From contig NC_092520.1 of NCBI RefSeq assembly GCF_037038585.1, positions 57,006,501-57,070,500 on the forward strand: DNA of 64,000 bases, written 5' to 3'. Below, one piece after another: positions 1 to 13,676 of the stretch. Source of the stretch: Patagioenas fasciata. Taxonomy: Eukaryota > Chordata > Aves > Columbiformes > Columbidae. The first letter of the stretch is position 1; each line of letters starts with the position of its first letter. The translations under genes were made by a program, and so were the position numbers. The notes under the pieces were generated by a model. It worked only from the letters and a program-made list of their open reading frames with translations. It was not told where the DNA came from and searched no databases.

Positions 1-3000
1 CACTTTGAGTATAAAAACTGTCATCTTCCATAGCATGTGGTAACCAACAAGCATGTAGTTCACATAATAAGTGGTCCATCATTCAGGTTTTCTGATTAGA
101 ACTCTGAACAACCACAGGCTGTTTTCACCAATTGTTCCTTAATGCACTGTCTTAAGAGGCACAATAGATAGAAAAGTTTCACCTAACGGTGTTCCAAGTA
201 TGACACCTTGTATGTTGACTTTGCAGTGTCAACAAAGGAAGGCTCCTCCTATTTTCCACCTAAGATAGAACTTGAATTTCAAAATGGGATGCTAATCTGT
301 TTACTTTTCCCTACATCATCGTAGACTAGTCCTTTATATACCCAAGTATGTGTTTATGCTAGTATGTTGGAGAATTTGGGTTTGAGTTTTCTTTGTCCCC
401 AGTGTTTGTTATCTCAACTTGTCAAATCAAAACCATTTTGAAACAAATTTCTCACATTTGTTTCAGCCTCTATTTAGTCCCCTTTGAAAAGGTTTGTGCA
501 CAGGAGATGAATGAGGGATTATCTGTTTAATGCTTTCATAACAGTCTACTGTCACCAGTCAGCATCCAAAGAGCCATGTAGTAAGGCTTAGAACTGTCTC
601 TGTTTTGTGTAAAAAGTCTAAAATGGAGCTAACAGATTGTTCCCCAAGTACAGACACCGTGTTCATGCTGGTGGACCTGCCTTCAGCATTTGGCACACTG
701 CACACCCCCCGCACAATGATCTCACTCAGCAAGCATTGAATGCCCAACATAAAACCGGCTCCAAATCGTGTCATTCTTTTAAAGTTCAAGTGATGATTAT
801 GATGGACAGCTTCACCTCTTGGTAGGCACTCACGTGTAAAGGTTTATTTTTAATAATGGGAGCTTGCTTTTCAGTATATATGTGGGGTTTCTGTGACAAG
901 CCCTATTGCCAATAGCATGACATGGATGTGTGTTTTCAGCTGATGTAGCCATGGCCTTATCTGTGATGTCACAGCACCAGGGAGAGCCCAGTTCGGATGA
1001 AGAATGAGAGTGAAACTGGGAAATTTGGAAAAGCAAGTGCTTGGAAAAGGTGGTTGAAGACCTGCACCTGCTGTCCAGGGAAGATCCAAATCCCCATTTA
1101 TTAATGCAGACAAAGACTGAGAATTCTGATCTGCACTTCCCTAATGTTTGATGAATGAATACCATCAGTTCTCCAAAAGTCTGATTCTTTCAGTGTTCTG
1201 AGCTAACTGCTGGGTTTTGGGAACACCTAGGCAGCTCTTCACTTGCTGCCAGCCAGTCGTGTGTCGAGTCACAGCACTTCTCCCTGCTGTGTGTGACAAG
1301 CTGTGGGCTGCAAGGCCAAGTGCTTGGGCATGCATGAGTACGTGAGGAAATGTTTGCAATTCTCTACGTCTCCCTGGAATGCAGAAGCCTCCGTTCCCAC
1401 CTCTCCTCCATGGAGCAGATGTGCCTGCCCCTTGGAATTTCTGGCTTCTGCTGCTGTGAAGGCATCATGCCTGTGCCAAACTCCCTTCCATTGTCCCTCA
1501 CGCAGCTTCGGAGGTCCGATAAGGGATTCCTCCTAGATTTCAAAGGAAATAGCTGATCAGGCTTTCAGAAAAGACCACATGTGGATTTCTGAATTTACAC
1601 GGCACGTGAGCTCCTCCGGGACAATGCCGGCATCAAAGTTCAGGATGCAGCAACCAAGAGTTGGAGACAGAGCCTCTTGGCTAAAGAGGCTTGTCTGTAG
1701 GATAAATTTCCAGAGGAAATTGGAATATCATTAGAAATTGCTGGAGTGCTTGGCTTGGTGAAAAATTCTTTCTGTCATTAAGAACAATGCTCAGAACACT
1801 AATACTGTTACATTGCTACCCTCTTTCAAAAGAAGGAAGCTATTAAAAAAAAAATCTGACAGAAAAAAACAGAAGGCTTTTGTCCTCAAAAAAAAGAAGC
1901 AGGCTAGACACTTGAATGACTACTGCCAATTTCACCATTGCTGTTGATCTTTCTCACACAGTGTTCAGGGCAACAGTTATCCTCGTATCATTCATGGCTA
2001 CTCTTTTTCTTTGTTTATATCATCATTATGCGTTCTTTGGAGTCCATCATTTGTAGAAAAATTTATCTCTGAGAAGCAAAAAGTGTTTCTTGCTTTCAGT
2101 ACTTTTAAAAATGAAGCTTTGTATGAAAGAAGTAAGAGAGTATTTATATCTGTACCAAGTAATGGCTCCTATGCAGAGTAGCAAACTTTTAAAATATTAC
2201 TTTAAAAGATGAAATGCAAAGCAATTTCCTTTTTTTTTTTTTTCTTTAGCTGTGGTTGTTATGTTAAGAAAAGGTGAACAGGACAGATATCAGGAGGTGC
2301 TTCCTGTTTGTGCAAACAGATGGCGAGTTGGCATTAACCATATATGTGAGATAACATTATCAAAATATCTTAACCACATGCAACATTTTAAAGAGGACTT
2401 TTATAAAGCATTTTCTCTCTTTTTAAATTAATCCAATTAAAATGTGCAGATGGGATCAGCTACGTAACTGCATTTTAGTTAACTGTCCACAATACAACAT
2501 TTTTAGTTGTCAAGCTTTGAATAAGAAGTGCTTTTACAAAATATGCCATGGCACAGGTATTTATATAGCAAAAAGGTAGAGCTGCCTTTTTAAAAAGAGT
2601 GGAAGGAGATTACGTGAAAAGAATTGGCGTAATTGGGGTTTTAGCAAGCCATACAACCAGACACATTTGCTAGCTCTGGACTGGTATGAATATCTATCTC
2701 TTCCTTATTCTGCAGGAAAGGAGAATACTCCTTTCCTTCTAAACAGTATTGTCCCAGACACCATAAAAAAAAAAAAGACAGACATCAAGGATGTGACCTC
2801 ATAAGGCACAATTTCAGTACGTAAAGCCCTGGCAGCTATTCAAGAATAAGTCATCAACATGGCATTTCCTTACAACCTTTTCTGTGATGAAGAGCTGCCG
2901 TCTTTCCATTCCTTAACCCGTATCTATAATCTCACTCGTTGGTCATCTAAACTTGTGACTGGTCTGTTGTCTTCCTGTAACAGAAGTTCCAACATCACCG

Positions 3001-6000
3001 GTGTTCTCCTAATCCACTTCTAGTAGTGGTTACCAGAGACCGATAAAATGGTCTCCTTGGTATGTCTTTTGTCAGGCAGTAACAAAGAATTTGCAATCAA
3101 CCAGTTCACCCAGACTTGGCACTGCTAAAACCAAAGGAAACTGATTTTTTTTGTTTGTTAAAAAGTTACAAATATAGGAATAAGAGAGGGGAAAAGACTT
3201 ATAAGCCTTTTTTAGATGTGTCCATTACCCTTCTAGTCAACTAATTAATGCATCAGTCTTTTGTCAAGTGTTTTTCCCGATGACGTGTGGAAACTATGTT
3301 GTAGACAAAAATAAGGACCCTGTTACCAATTTTTACAAAGTGTTTTTATTAATGATAGTCTGTAGACTGAACTTTTCAGTGCTTGTCTCTCAGCACAGCA
3401 GTCAGGACTTCCAAACCAGACTTTCTGGTTAACACCATGAAAATAAGTATGACAGCTGGCGGTGGAGACCAGAAGTTCTTCATAGCATTCCACTGCAGGG
3501 ACTGGGACCAGTGCATGCAAGCTGCTGGGAACCTTCTGACTCTTCACTACAGTGAGCTTGGTGCTTTTTCCACACCGTAAGCAGAGGAGGCCTCCTCAAG
3601 CCTCTCATCTTGCAGCACAAAGCAATGGAAGAATCAAATATGCAAAAAAACCTTCCTTTTGCTGTAGTAAATCTTGCAGCCTTTACACAACAAGACATGG
3701 AAAAATCGGACTAAGGAAGCAGATGTGAAGCTGCATGAATAGCGTGACAAGTGACTTCTGTCCAGAGCGCTGAACAGGGAAAGGTGTTGGTTTATGTCGT
3801 GTCCCTGAGTGCAGCAACAGGCTCTCTGTGCTGAGGGCCAGCTCTGGTGCAGTACAGCTCTTCAGCCTTGGAGCAGACTTGTGTGAGAAGGAGCTCTTAG
3901 TAGAAATACCTGTGAGAAGCCCTGTTGGGGCCTCACCCTCTTTGCCCAGAGTTGCTTGTAAGTTCAGGTCTTTGCCCTTGGTCCTTGCTTTATGAATCAC
4001 AGAACGGTTGGGGTTGGAAGGGACCTCTGGAGATCATCCAGTCCAACCCACCTGCTAAAGCAGGTTCACCCAGAGCAGATCACACAGGAATGTGCCCAGG
4101 TGGGTTTTGAATGTCTCCAGAGAAGGAGACTCCACAACCTCTCCGGGCAACCAGCACTCTGGCACCCTCAAAGTAAAGAAACACATCCTCAAAGTGAAGA
4201 TATGCATATATCAACTGGTGAATCTCCCTCCCCACTCCTGACCTACCAATTTGACTTCTAGGCTTGATCTTACACCTGCCTGGCGATCTGGAGTTTTGGC
4301 TGACCGTGGTTACTGTGACTGGACCTGCTTTGCTCTTCTCACTTGGCTCCTGTGGGAACATAGCGTGTTCTGTTGAGGCCACTGTCTCTGCTTGTCTCGT
4401 TGTCACCCATGGCTCTCAGCTTGCCTTTCCTCTTGGATCAGTACCTGCACTTGCTACTCCCTGACACTTTTAAGATTCAGGACAAAGGAAAATGTCACCT
4501 GAGATTGTCTCAGTGTGTCTTGCACCTGAGTGTTTCAGTTGTGGAAACTGGCTCTGGATGTAGGAGACTTAATGCATCCTCCTTACCTAGTCCTGAGTCA
4601 TGTTAAATCCCAGTCCCCAAACCATTTAGTATTGAGCTCAATTCTTCCTATAACACACCGACAAACCAGAATCACAGAAGATCTGCCTGGATTTCATTAA
4701 ATGGATTAGACTGGCCAACACTTGTCAGTGAAGGTGCTGCTCTTCTTCACTGGTTAATTATTAAATCCTTTTCTGCGTGTGTTTTGTAGCACTCCAGAGA
4801 GCTCTGTCATCTGAGACAAGGCTCCTGCAGAGGGTAAGGAGATGAGGGTGAGCTCGTCTGTGCCATTGGGTGCTGGTGCCAGGGTTCAAGTATATTGTGA
4901 AATGCATAAATATTCTTTACTGATTCCCCCGTAAGTACTCTCAGGTGATTTAGAAACATTGCTTAAATAAATTCTTCATATTGGGTATCTTCATATGAAA
5001 TCTTGTGACTTCTGGTAGAGTCAGTGTGTTAGCACAATCAAAACCCATTGTAATACATAAATCATCATAAAACTATGAAGGAGAGGTCTGCAAAATAATT
5101 TCTGTGAGGCAAGGCAGAATATTGGTCTGGAAATATCCTTCTGCATATTATTTTAAATGGAATTTGCAATATTTACTTAATTTAAGACATTTTTTGCTGT
5201 TCTCTTTGGGTCAAATTAAAATTCACAGATCTTCGCGTATTTCTGTGGGGATAGTTAAGGTTGTCTGAAAGTCTTTCCACAGTCACCATCCACAACTGGA
5301 AATCCACAGCCTTGGTCTCCACCTTCTGTGGATCTGAGACGTGAGCTACACTTCCTAGTTTCTCCTTCCCTTTACTCTATGGGATTGGCCACAGTACCAG
5401 TCCTGTAGTTCCTGCTGCAGTTCCCTGAATCTCTGCTCTTTGGAGCCCGACTTTGTGCATGTCCATTATGAAATTAGAAGCAAGTCTTTGAGGGGAAACA
5501 ATTTTCTTGTAGTCAAGATAAAGAAGCCTAATGTGCCTGTTTTTGACGTAGCTTGTAAAGTAATACACAGATGAGAGTGGACCCTAATGTTGAGATTAAT
5601 CTTAAACATAAGTGTTCATGTAATATTAAGAGTTTCAGCATTTGATACTTATTCTTGTGTGCTGGATATTCTTACCTCATTAATATAGTTAAGAACTGAT
5701 GGGTTATGTTTGTCACAGTTTCCAAAGATAGTTGAAATATTCTGAGGGCAACTTTTTACAACTATTTTGATCTCATTTGTCTAGTCTGTTGTTTCTGGGA
5801 AAAGGTTAGCAGTCTTCACATGGAACTCTTCCGAATACAGCAATCCGCATCTGTAGTTTATCAGTATATCTGCTGTAAACCTTTGAAACGAAATAGTTAC
5901 CTTTGTAAGGAATCTGCATTTTTTTAATGGAAGGTAATGGATTCTATGTACATTAATTTTAAAAGTATTTTAAGTTCAGGGTCAGTAAATAGACAAGGCT

Positions 6001-8137
6001 CTTTGTAATGTTAGGGGACAGTGCACGGGATGAGGAAGATGCAAAACCAGACTGGATTAGGCAGCTCAGTATTGAGGCTGCGAGCACAACTGGAAAGGTA
6101 AATTTATTTCAGTCTTCAGATACACTGGAATGCTGCTAAATTAATACATTTATTGTAGATCCTATATTTCGTATACATTGTGTGACTTCTGGTGCTTCAA
6201 AGGAATGTGTCATAGTGCTGTTGGCATTTTTCAATTTACCAATTTAATGTGAATGACCCATGGAAGTGTTATTTTCTCCTCCTCAGGTCTTTTCAAAAGA
6301 ATGAAAACAGGCAAAGCAGCATTAGTGCATTGTTCTTGCTGAACTATAGAGCTTAGTAGACTTTCAGAAGTTCAAAGTTAATGAATTAAAGCTCAACATA
6401 ATTTTGAGTTAGGGGAAATTAGAGATGGGGAAGTACAGGGTGTGATTTTCCAAGACCACAGACTAGTGCAGCGGTGTCAGTAGAAGGTCTGAGATCCCTC
6501 TCTGGGTTTAAACTACAAACCAATTCTCCTTTTTATTACACTACACTGTCTGGCTAACTCAAGGCTTATACAGAAGCTTCTGGTTAAAACCTCATGACTT
6601 TTAAGCAATTTTTTTATACAGTATGCAAAATAGAAAGGTAAATATGTAATCATTTTTTAAATTCAAAATCACTAACAGTGGAAACTATGTCTTGAAAAGC
6701 AGCGATGACTCCTAGCTATTGCACATCTTCACAGGGAAAAATGTACGATAGTACATAAGGCACTGGAACACTATATAAGCTCAAGTTTCACATCTCATGA
6801 CTCCTCAAATGCTTTTTTCAGTGTGTTATTGCACTGCCCCCTGTGGTGTCTGGGTTGTGGGTCGCCTCTGGAGAGAAAGGAAGAAAACAAAGGAAAGGGC
6901 AGGAAAACTAAATAGTATTTTTAAATTTTATTTTTGGTCTAGGAGCAGGTTTAGCTGCTGCTGATCTGATTGAGCAGAAAGCAGTTAATGCTCTAAGGGT
7001 ACATAAAGGCAGGAAGAGCCCTTGCTGAGGGAGAAAAGAAAAAAATCTCTTAAGAGGAAGGTCTTCTGAGAAACGACGGTATAGAACTAAAATAGAGCAA
7101 GTAGAGGAAGGAAGTCCATGTCCTATATATACAGAAAGGGAGGGGGATCTTTTCCATAGTAACGGAGGGCGCAGGGGAGGAGGAAAAGGACAACACAAAC
7201 TGCAAAAGACATTTTTACAAATTGTATAGAAAAGAGAGATTTGAGGTTTGCTCTTCTTCCCCACTTGCAGGACCTGTGGTTTTGATGTGATACAAAATCC
7301 CTTAAAAATGTTTGTTTAAGCTAATAAAATGAGGATTAATGATTTCAGGACAATTATAAAGCTTCTACTTTAGTATTTGTACTTTATATTTTAAATGCCT
7401 TATTATTACAAGACTTGAAGCTTGGCTGTTGAATGAAAGTTTCATTTCTGTGACTTACACCATATACAGGTTACTGTTATGTATTTATGTTATTGCTATG
7501 TAGTGACAAAAGGTTTTGGCACTGAAATACGGCCAGATTTTGCGATGGTGTTTGATATACAGACGTTAGGTGAGTTGGTCTGTGTGTCTCTAACAGCTGC
7601 ATTGGTGTCACAGAAGTAATCACTTGTGCGGAAATCTCAGGTATCCTGAAGGTTGGGTTTGTTCTGAGTTTCCTGATGTGGTTTTGCCGATGCACTGAGA
7701 ATCGCATTTTGCCTTTTCCCCCCACTTACTCCTTGAGCACTTTCTCCTGGGTTAACTCCAGCCGCAGTCTTGCAAAACACTTGCGGGACCCGTTGTTGCA
7801 TCTCTTGCCAGGTAAATACCTGCTGGCAAAGGGAGAGATCCTTCAGCCTCGGAAATCCAGCACTGTAGTAAACCAAGTCCTTCACAAGGGATGTGAAACC
7901 TCTTTTTCTCCTTCTCTCAGTGCTTTTCCTTAATGTACAGTGATTACTTCTACTACCTAGTAAATCAGTGACTAGTCCCAGTTTTGACTTCGTAAGAGGC
8001 TGCAGCAGTTTTTGTTGTTTAAAATACAGCATTTTACTCAAACGTTTGCCTTTCGTACTATGTGGGATGGATGTCTTTTTTGTTTTAACACATCTGTAGT
8101 TCTTTTTGCAAAGACTGACAGCAGTGTCTGGTTTCAG
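1..8137 (+). other. UBAC2: UBAC2 intron (partial)
   Basis: This stretch is intronic sequence upstream of the UBAC2 penultimate exon. It is AT-rich, with a T tract near 2230-2244 and short A tracts, and one CR1 fragment at 3994-4215. I saw no additional UBAC2 exon and no other gene in it. Confidence 0.8.
3994..4215 (-). repeat. CR1 LINE 3' fragment
   Basis: The left edge starts GAATCACAGAACGG, the reverse complement of a CR1 3' end. It is followed by the diagnostic GTTGGAAGGGACCTC block and the pairs read in reverse as CTGGGTGAACCTGC and GAGTCTCCTTCTCTGG. The element is therefore on the - strand, truncated at its 5' side (right edge), inside the UBAC2 intron. The right boundary is blurred by divergence. 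Confidence 0.88.
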
Positions 8138-8260
8138 GGTGGGATGATTAACTGGAATAGACTGTTTCCTCCTTTACGTCATAGACATAATGCGAATTAT
8201 CAAGATCATCGCCCATCTGAACAAGACACACCTCCACCTACCGAGGTTTCTGAAGAGCAG
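8138..8260 (+). CDS. UBAC2: UBAC2 penultimate coding exon
   Basis: UBAC2 is a rhomboid-like multi-spanning ER membrane protein with a C-terminal ubiquitin-associated (UBA) domain, linked to ER-associated degradation. This exon is 123 bases (41 codons, phase 0 at both ends). It follows a TTTCAG acceptor and ends at CAG|GTAAAC. The translation begins GGMINWNRLFPPLR and ends PTEVSEEQ, which matches my recollection of the cytosolic linker of human UBAC2 just before the UBA domain. Bird-specific changes (such as HRHNANYQDHRPSEQD) fall in the poorly conserved middle part. The preceding human exon, ending in a QRQQQ stretch, was not found in the first 8.1 kb, so it must lie upstream of the window. 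The window therefore opens inside a UBAC2 intron. Family identity is secure; the exon number (8 of 9) is taken from the human gene. Confidence 0.96.
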
Positions 8261-11200
8261 GTAAACATTTTTCTGTTTTTAGATGGCATTAAAGAACTGG
8301 TTAGGAATTACCCCTTTTTATCGTCTCTTGACAGTTTCTTAAACGTTGCCCATAGCAGCACAAACTAGAATATCAGATAACAGCCACAATACAGAGACAC
8401 AAAATTGTCATTACCATCCAAAGCAGAGTTAAAAATCAACTTGGGAGGTTTTGCTTTTATGTGTAACTGACTTTTGTATTTAAAGATGAGGTAGTTTCAC
8501 CAGTGGGTGCTATTCAAATCTGATAAAATAAATGTTTCAAAGAAGGAAGAATGACAAATTGTTTTCATTATTTGTCTTGTAGACATGCAAGTTTTCCCTC
8601 ACTGACATCCCCAGCTTGTTTCTAATTCAGTCATGTAATTTTTTGGAAGTAAGAATGTTATGCCAGCTGTGGACTGCAACACACACCTGGTCTAAAACTT
8701 GGATGTTTCCCTCAATAATGGCGTTGACTGATCTAACATACTGGTACCACAGAGAAGTTTGTGTCTTTTCTGCCAAGTGTAGATTTAGACTTAGTGTGTG
8801 AATTTAGCCTTTTAGACTTTTGTTGGCAGTTCTTAAAAGAGAGGATGATATGCTAGGAAATTTAAGAATTTAAGATTAGTTTTATTTCTGTATTCAGGTT
8901 CTCCAGGTTGTAGCCTGTCTGCAGTTATCTGCATTTGGCCATATTATAGTCTAAGTTTTCTGCTGCCCTTGAATGAGAGTAGGTTTCAAGGGTGAGTTTT
9001 TCTTGCCCTTTTTACTTTTTCAACACTTGGCTGGCACCACACTGTCATTTCAAGTTAGTTTGAAATGACATTGTCCTAAACAGAAATCTTTGCTGTGATC
9101 CAATTTCTAGTTTTGATTCAATATTAAGTTATGTTCAAAGTGTTCAAAAATTGTAACTACATTGGTGGTTTTGACTGCAAAACCTGCTTGGCTACTTCAG
9201 GGTGGGGGAGGGGAAGGTGTCAGGGAGGGAAATATAAAAAGAAAAATCTCGCACCAAAGAACACCTTCTGAGACAGATGCCAGAACTTAATTCACTTAGT
9301 TTTGGCTGGCCTGAATGCCTACTCAGTGCCAGGTATGAAGTGAACTAAAAGATTTCCCTGCTGGGTTGGTTTGTTTATTTGTTTTATTGACAAATTCTGC
9401 TTATAAGAACTTTTGTTGTTGAGCTGGAAATGCTGGATACTTACCCAAAGTCTTTAGGCCTAGATACATGAAAGCAGTATACGCTTATGTTTTCTCATGC
9501 ACTGAAGGTGTAGAGCTCACCTGATTGCTGTCATTTGCAGCGCTGCCTTGTTACCCTGCAAAGAAAAACATAATTTAAGCACCTTTGATTTCTCAGGACT
9601 GTACTAATAACTGCACAGGTTGTCTTAGAATGGCAGAAATGCAAGGTTTTCTTCTGTTCTTCATATTAAAATTCGCAAGCATTTGTAACACTTTTTGGTA
9701 CAAAAATCTCTGCATTTCTTGTGGGTTTTCTAGCACCCTAAATTACCGTTACTAGTATACATTTCTGTTTCCTGGAGCTGGATTCAGTTCCTGTGGTTAA
9801 AATATACTCAGATGAAAAGAGCTTTTTGTTGTTACAGTCTGTTCCCTGTGATAGATATTGCTGGATATTTCTGTAAATGGGAATACTGCAATTCCATCCA
9901 CCACTTCTTAAGGTTAGAATTCATGGTAACTGCAGTAAAAAGCTTTCTGCTGAAATGTATTTCTGTGGTTAGCTTTTATTCCGCTGCCTGCCCTTTTTCT
10001 CATAAAAAACACAACCTTAGATGAAAAATCAGACACAGGAAACTTCAGAAAGTTGCAGTTTATGAAATCCAGTCTTTGCAGAGGTGTCAAAAGTAACAAT
10101 TCATTTCTCTCTCTAACAGAAGGTGAGAAACTGGCACTGGGTTGTAGGCGTGGGGGAGAAGAGGGAAATGCACAAAACCAATCGGTATCATATTTGATAC
10201 TGTGACAGCCAAGGTAGCCATTTTCAAACATTTTTAATGGTGTATTTCAATTAAGAGAATGAGGACCCCCACCTCTGGGCACACTTGGCAGTAGTGTGTT
10301 TCTCAGTAAGCCGCCAAAGCAACGCAGATTAAAAACACTGAAAGTTCTGGAGCTGTCTTAGAGGACGGGGAGCTTACTTTTAATGGCATCTTTCTTTTAA
10401 AAGGCATTTAAAGTGCTTTCAGTACTAGTGCACGTAGCTTTTGCACCCCGGGTAGAGGCCTCCAGAGATCTGCAGGAGCAGCGGTGGCTCCTGGGCAGCT
10501 CCTGGAGCCCAGGACTTCCAGATTCAGGAGTTCTGGTGTCTGGTCACAGGCCACTTGGAGCAGGATGGGGAATGCTTTCTGCTGCTAGAGGCCACCGTTA
10601 ATTTTATGTGCTGCTCCCTGGCCCCCACCCCACCTCCCCCCCCTCCTTGTTCTTCCCCTCTCTGGAAGATTAATTATGAAAGTGAATGAGTTATACAGTG
10701 ACTTTCAGTCATATGTAATTGAGAATTGTAGATTTTAAAGCTACTTTAGATTGGAATTTAACCATAAATCAAATGTAGTTATACCTACATTGCTTTTCAC
10801 GTGTGGTAATTTGAATATTTGTTGGCACAAAGCAAAAAGGTTAGGTGTCGAGTACATGATATTATAAAGAGGGATGTTCAAGTGGTTAGTGATGACCAAA
10901 ATCACTGTCTTAATATGCTTTTTTCGAGGTAATTCTTGCATTAAATGTCATTAACTTCCACTGTTTTGAGAATATTTAGATGGTAGTTGTCAAGTGTGGT
11001 GCCATACTTTCTGTTTTACTCTGTTTTCAAAACTGGACCGGCTAGGAAAATACAGGTGTGGCATTTCCAGCAACCGGCTGGTTTTGAATAAACTCTCAGA
11101 AAGCAGTTATCTCTGTGGCACTGTTTTCAAGCAGGTTACTCTGTGGAAAGGTAAGCTTTGGGACAGCCTGATCAGTGGGAAGGCGATCTCTGACACCCGT

Positions 11201-11272
11201 AACATGACCAATGCACTCTCAGCATGAATAAAACTCCAGTCTCAAAGCAGCGTTATGTTTTTTCTTTTCCAG
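8261..11272 (+). other. UBAC2: Last intron of UBAC2
   Basis: Intron of 3012 bases with GT...AG ends (GTAAAC donor, TTTTCCAG acceptor). It is AT-rich overall, with a C-rich run near 10617-10645. I found no repeat of recognisable family and no internal gene. Confidence 0.9.
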
Positions 11273-11380
11273 GTCGCGCGTCTTATGGAAATGGGATTTT
11301 CCAGAGGAGATGCTCTAGAAGCTCTGAGGGCTTCCAATAATGACTTAAATGTAGCCACTAATTTTCTGCTGCAGCACTGA
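11273..11380 (+). CDS. UBAC2: UBAC2 last coding exon (UBA domain)
   Basis: This is the final coding exon: 108 bases, 35 codons plus TGA. It follows a TTTCTTTTCCAG acceptor and is in phase 0 with the exon at 8138-8260. It encodes nearly the whole UBA domain, starting VARLMEMGFSRGDALEALR and ending VATNFLLQH. The MGF loop of helix 1-2 and the final LL hydrophobic patch that bind ubiquitin are visible. The sequence looks essentially identical to human UBAC2, consistent with strong purifying selection. The domain would face the cytosol and present ubiquitinated clients to the ERAD machinery. The stop at 11378-11380 ends the protein at the usual ...LLQH. Confidence 0.97.
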   Translation, partial: VARLMEMGFSRGDALEALRASNNDLNVATNFLLQH

Positions 11381-12140
11381 TGGGTTTTGGTGTGAAGGAA
11401 CCTCACTCGATGGGTTTGTGCATCTGAAAGGGGATCAAAGCCACCTGCTGGACGGACTCACAAAGGTCATCCCCACAAGAACGTCAGAAAAGAGAAACCG
11501 GCTCCGCGTGACTGGTGATTCAAAGCGATGTTAACGGATGACGTGAACTGTTCCCAAGCCTTCAGATGACTTGCTGGTTTCTAGTCTGGTTATCCTTTTC
11601 AAAGTAACATTAGTTTCTACTTATTACTGGATATCACCTAAATTTATTTTTAAAAGTAGGTGGGTTTTTTTCTTGTAAATCCTTGTTAGACGTAATATCA
11701 GACATAATGACTAGGAAAAGAAGCTCCAACAATGACAACATGATTTATCTATCAAGAAAAATCATATTTTCTTCCTTTACCAGTCTAATTTCTCTAGCTT
11801 AAATGTTATTTTACAGTACTTGATTTTTGATTACAGTAATAAGAGGTTTGAAGATCACTTCATTTTCAATTCAGCAAAGGGTTAGGGGACAGGCACTACA
11901 TCATCATTCTTCAGAAAGTTTTATTAATGCCTGTAATATTTTATTTCTTGAATTCCTTTTTAAATAATGTTGTCATTCAGCACATAACACACAGATAGGA
12001 TGCGAGAAAATTCACGTGTGTATTGCAGGCTATGGTAAGTGACCACTGTAAATTTAAAATTTTTACAAACTGAATTAATTACTATTCAGATACAGGTCGT
12101 GAAGATATTCACTGGAAGCAATAAAGGTGAATTGAATGGT
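11381..12140 (+). other. UBAC2: UBAC2 3' untranslated region (end inferred)
   Basis: The sequence after the UBAC2 stop is AT-rich and non-coding. The first canonical AATAAA on the + strand is at 12120-12125, which would give a 3'UTR of roughly 760 bases. Later AATAAA hexamers at 13459-13464 and 13505-13510 could serve longer isoforms. The cleavage site is inferred from the hexamer alone. Confidence 0.6.
12120..12125 (+). terminator. UBAC2: Candidate polyadenylation signal of UBAC2
   Basis: AATAAA hexamer about 740 bases after the UBAC2 stop. It is the first canonical signal in the 3' flank, so it is the likeliest main site. No transcript data are available to confirm its use. Confidence 0.5.
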
Positions 12141-13562
12141 ACAGTAAGATCAGAACTGAAATTATTCGAATGATTTCCATGTCTGATTCAGACAGACTTC
12201 TGTAATGGTGGATGTACGCTCAGTGTCCTATGTGCTGGTTTCATTTTTTGAGCTGGCTACATACTGTCTTAAAAGAAAATTATAAAGACCTAACTTTTCT
12301 ATATATAGTTCTAGTTTTCTACTGTCAGAGATGTGGATGATGCTGCATCAGCTGAATCCTCACTGTCTGAAGCAACTTACTGTTGATCACGACTGGAATA
12401 TTGACATGAAGGGTGATTCAGGCTAACACAGGAGGTAACAGAATGCTAATGCCAACGTAGTACAATATTGGGTTAGAAGTTTAGATTGATAAATAAGCTT
12501 ACTTGGCTTGACTCTCAGAAGTGATCAGTATTAGCACCTTAGGAGTTTCAGGAGGTGGGGTGGAGAGAGGTGAACATCTCTGTAAAACCAAGATGAAGTA
12601 ATGCAAGATTCCAAACTGTGACTTCGTGAAACCAATCTACATATGTATCTCAAGCATTTAATGTATGTTTCTGTATGCATTTTGTTTGTACATTGTGTGT
12701 ACCTATGTGTCTACTTACATACACACAGGCATAATTAATACATACGTACATTTAGAATAAGATACAAGTCATCGGAAGCATAACAAAAGCAATAGGAGGT
12801 ACAAGGGCGAGGAGGTGAAAGAATACAGGAGGGAGAAGGATGTTTTAAACATCCACATGAACATGTGTGCACCAAAGAACAGACCTGCACAGTCTCTCTT
12901 GACCTGGAAAATACATTAGGAAATTACAGGACAAGCTTTAGGAAGAGGGAGATACCTTTCTTTTTTTTTCTTTTTTTTTTTCATTATAATTGACGGATAA
13001 AACTGAAAAAAGTCCCTCAGACATTCAAGTCCTTATCCAGAAATGTCAAATTTGTGCAGCTTTCGACACATGACATAATTTTTAATAAAGTCAATGTCCC
13101 GTATGTATTTTTTAGTATTTTCCAGTGGGTGAAATAAGGGGATTTTGGAATGACTCTGTCTATTCCTGGGCTGTGATCAACCTCATTCAGGGTTTGGCTT
13201 GATGCTGTGATCACATTATTTAGGCAGGGTCTGCTTTTTCAATTGAAAGGTTTTGTTTGTGTGAAGCTGAGTCGCTCTGTGTGTGTATAGGCAAGGGACA
13301 TTTTTGTATCCAGAGGCCTCTGGACACCTGCTGTCTTACAAAAGAAAAAAACTATAGTAATTTGTATACGGAAACTAGTTAAATGTTTTGAAACAAGTAC
13401 AGATTTTAATTTTTAATCACACAGATTCTTCCTTCACAAATATGTTATCGAACGTAGCAATAAAAACTAGTGAATTCCTGCAGAAGTCAAATTTTTATTT
13501 AGGAAATAAAGGTCCATCTAGCCCAGGGTAGATTTAATATGACCTGTGCCCTTTCAGACCTT

Positions 13563-13676
13563 ATAGAATCATAGAATGCAATGAGTTGGAAGGGACTCAC
13601 AAGGATCATCCAGTCCAACTCCTGTCCCTGCACAGGACAACCCCACAGTTCACACCACGTGTCTGAGGGCATTGCC
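13563..13676 (-). repeat. CR1 LINE 3' fragment (short)
   Basis: The copy begins ATAGAATCATAGAATG, the reverse complement of CR1 end octamers. It then shows GAGTTGGAAGGGAC, GATCATCCAGTCCAACTCC and the CACAGTTCACACCACGTGTCTGAGG segment typical of one CR1 subfamily. Only about 115 bases survive. It lies in the UBAC2-GPR183-like spacer. Confidence 0.88.

Noticed and set aside
6015-6097. Exon-like segment inside the UBAC2 intron with TTAG acceptor and AAG|GTAAAT donor
   Set aside because: It is 83 bases, so it would shift the frame. It matches nothing in UBAC2, and its upstream pyrimidine tract is weak.
6831-6850. CTGCCCCCTGTGG, recalling a CTCF core on the - strand
   Set aside because: It is one base short of the usual spacing between the CCCCCT and TGG parts, too weak to call.
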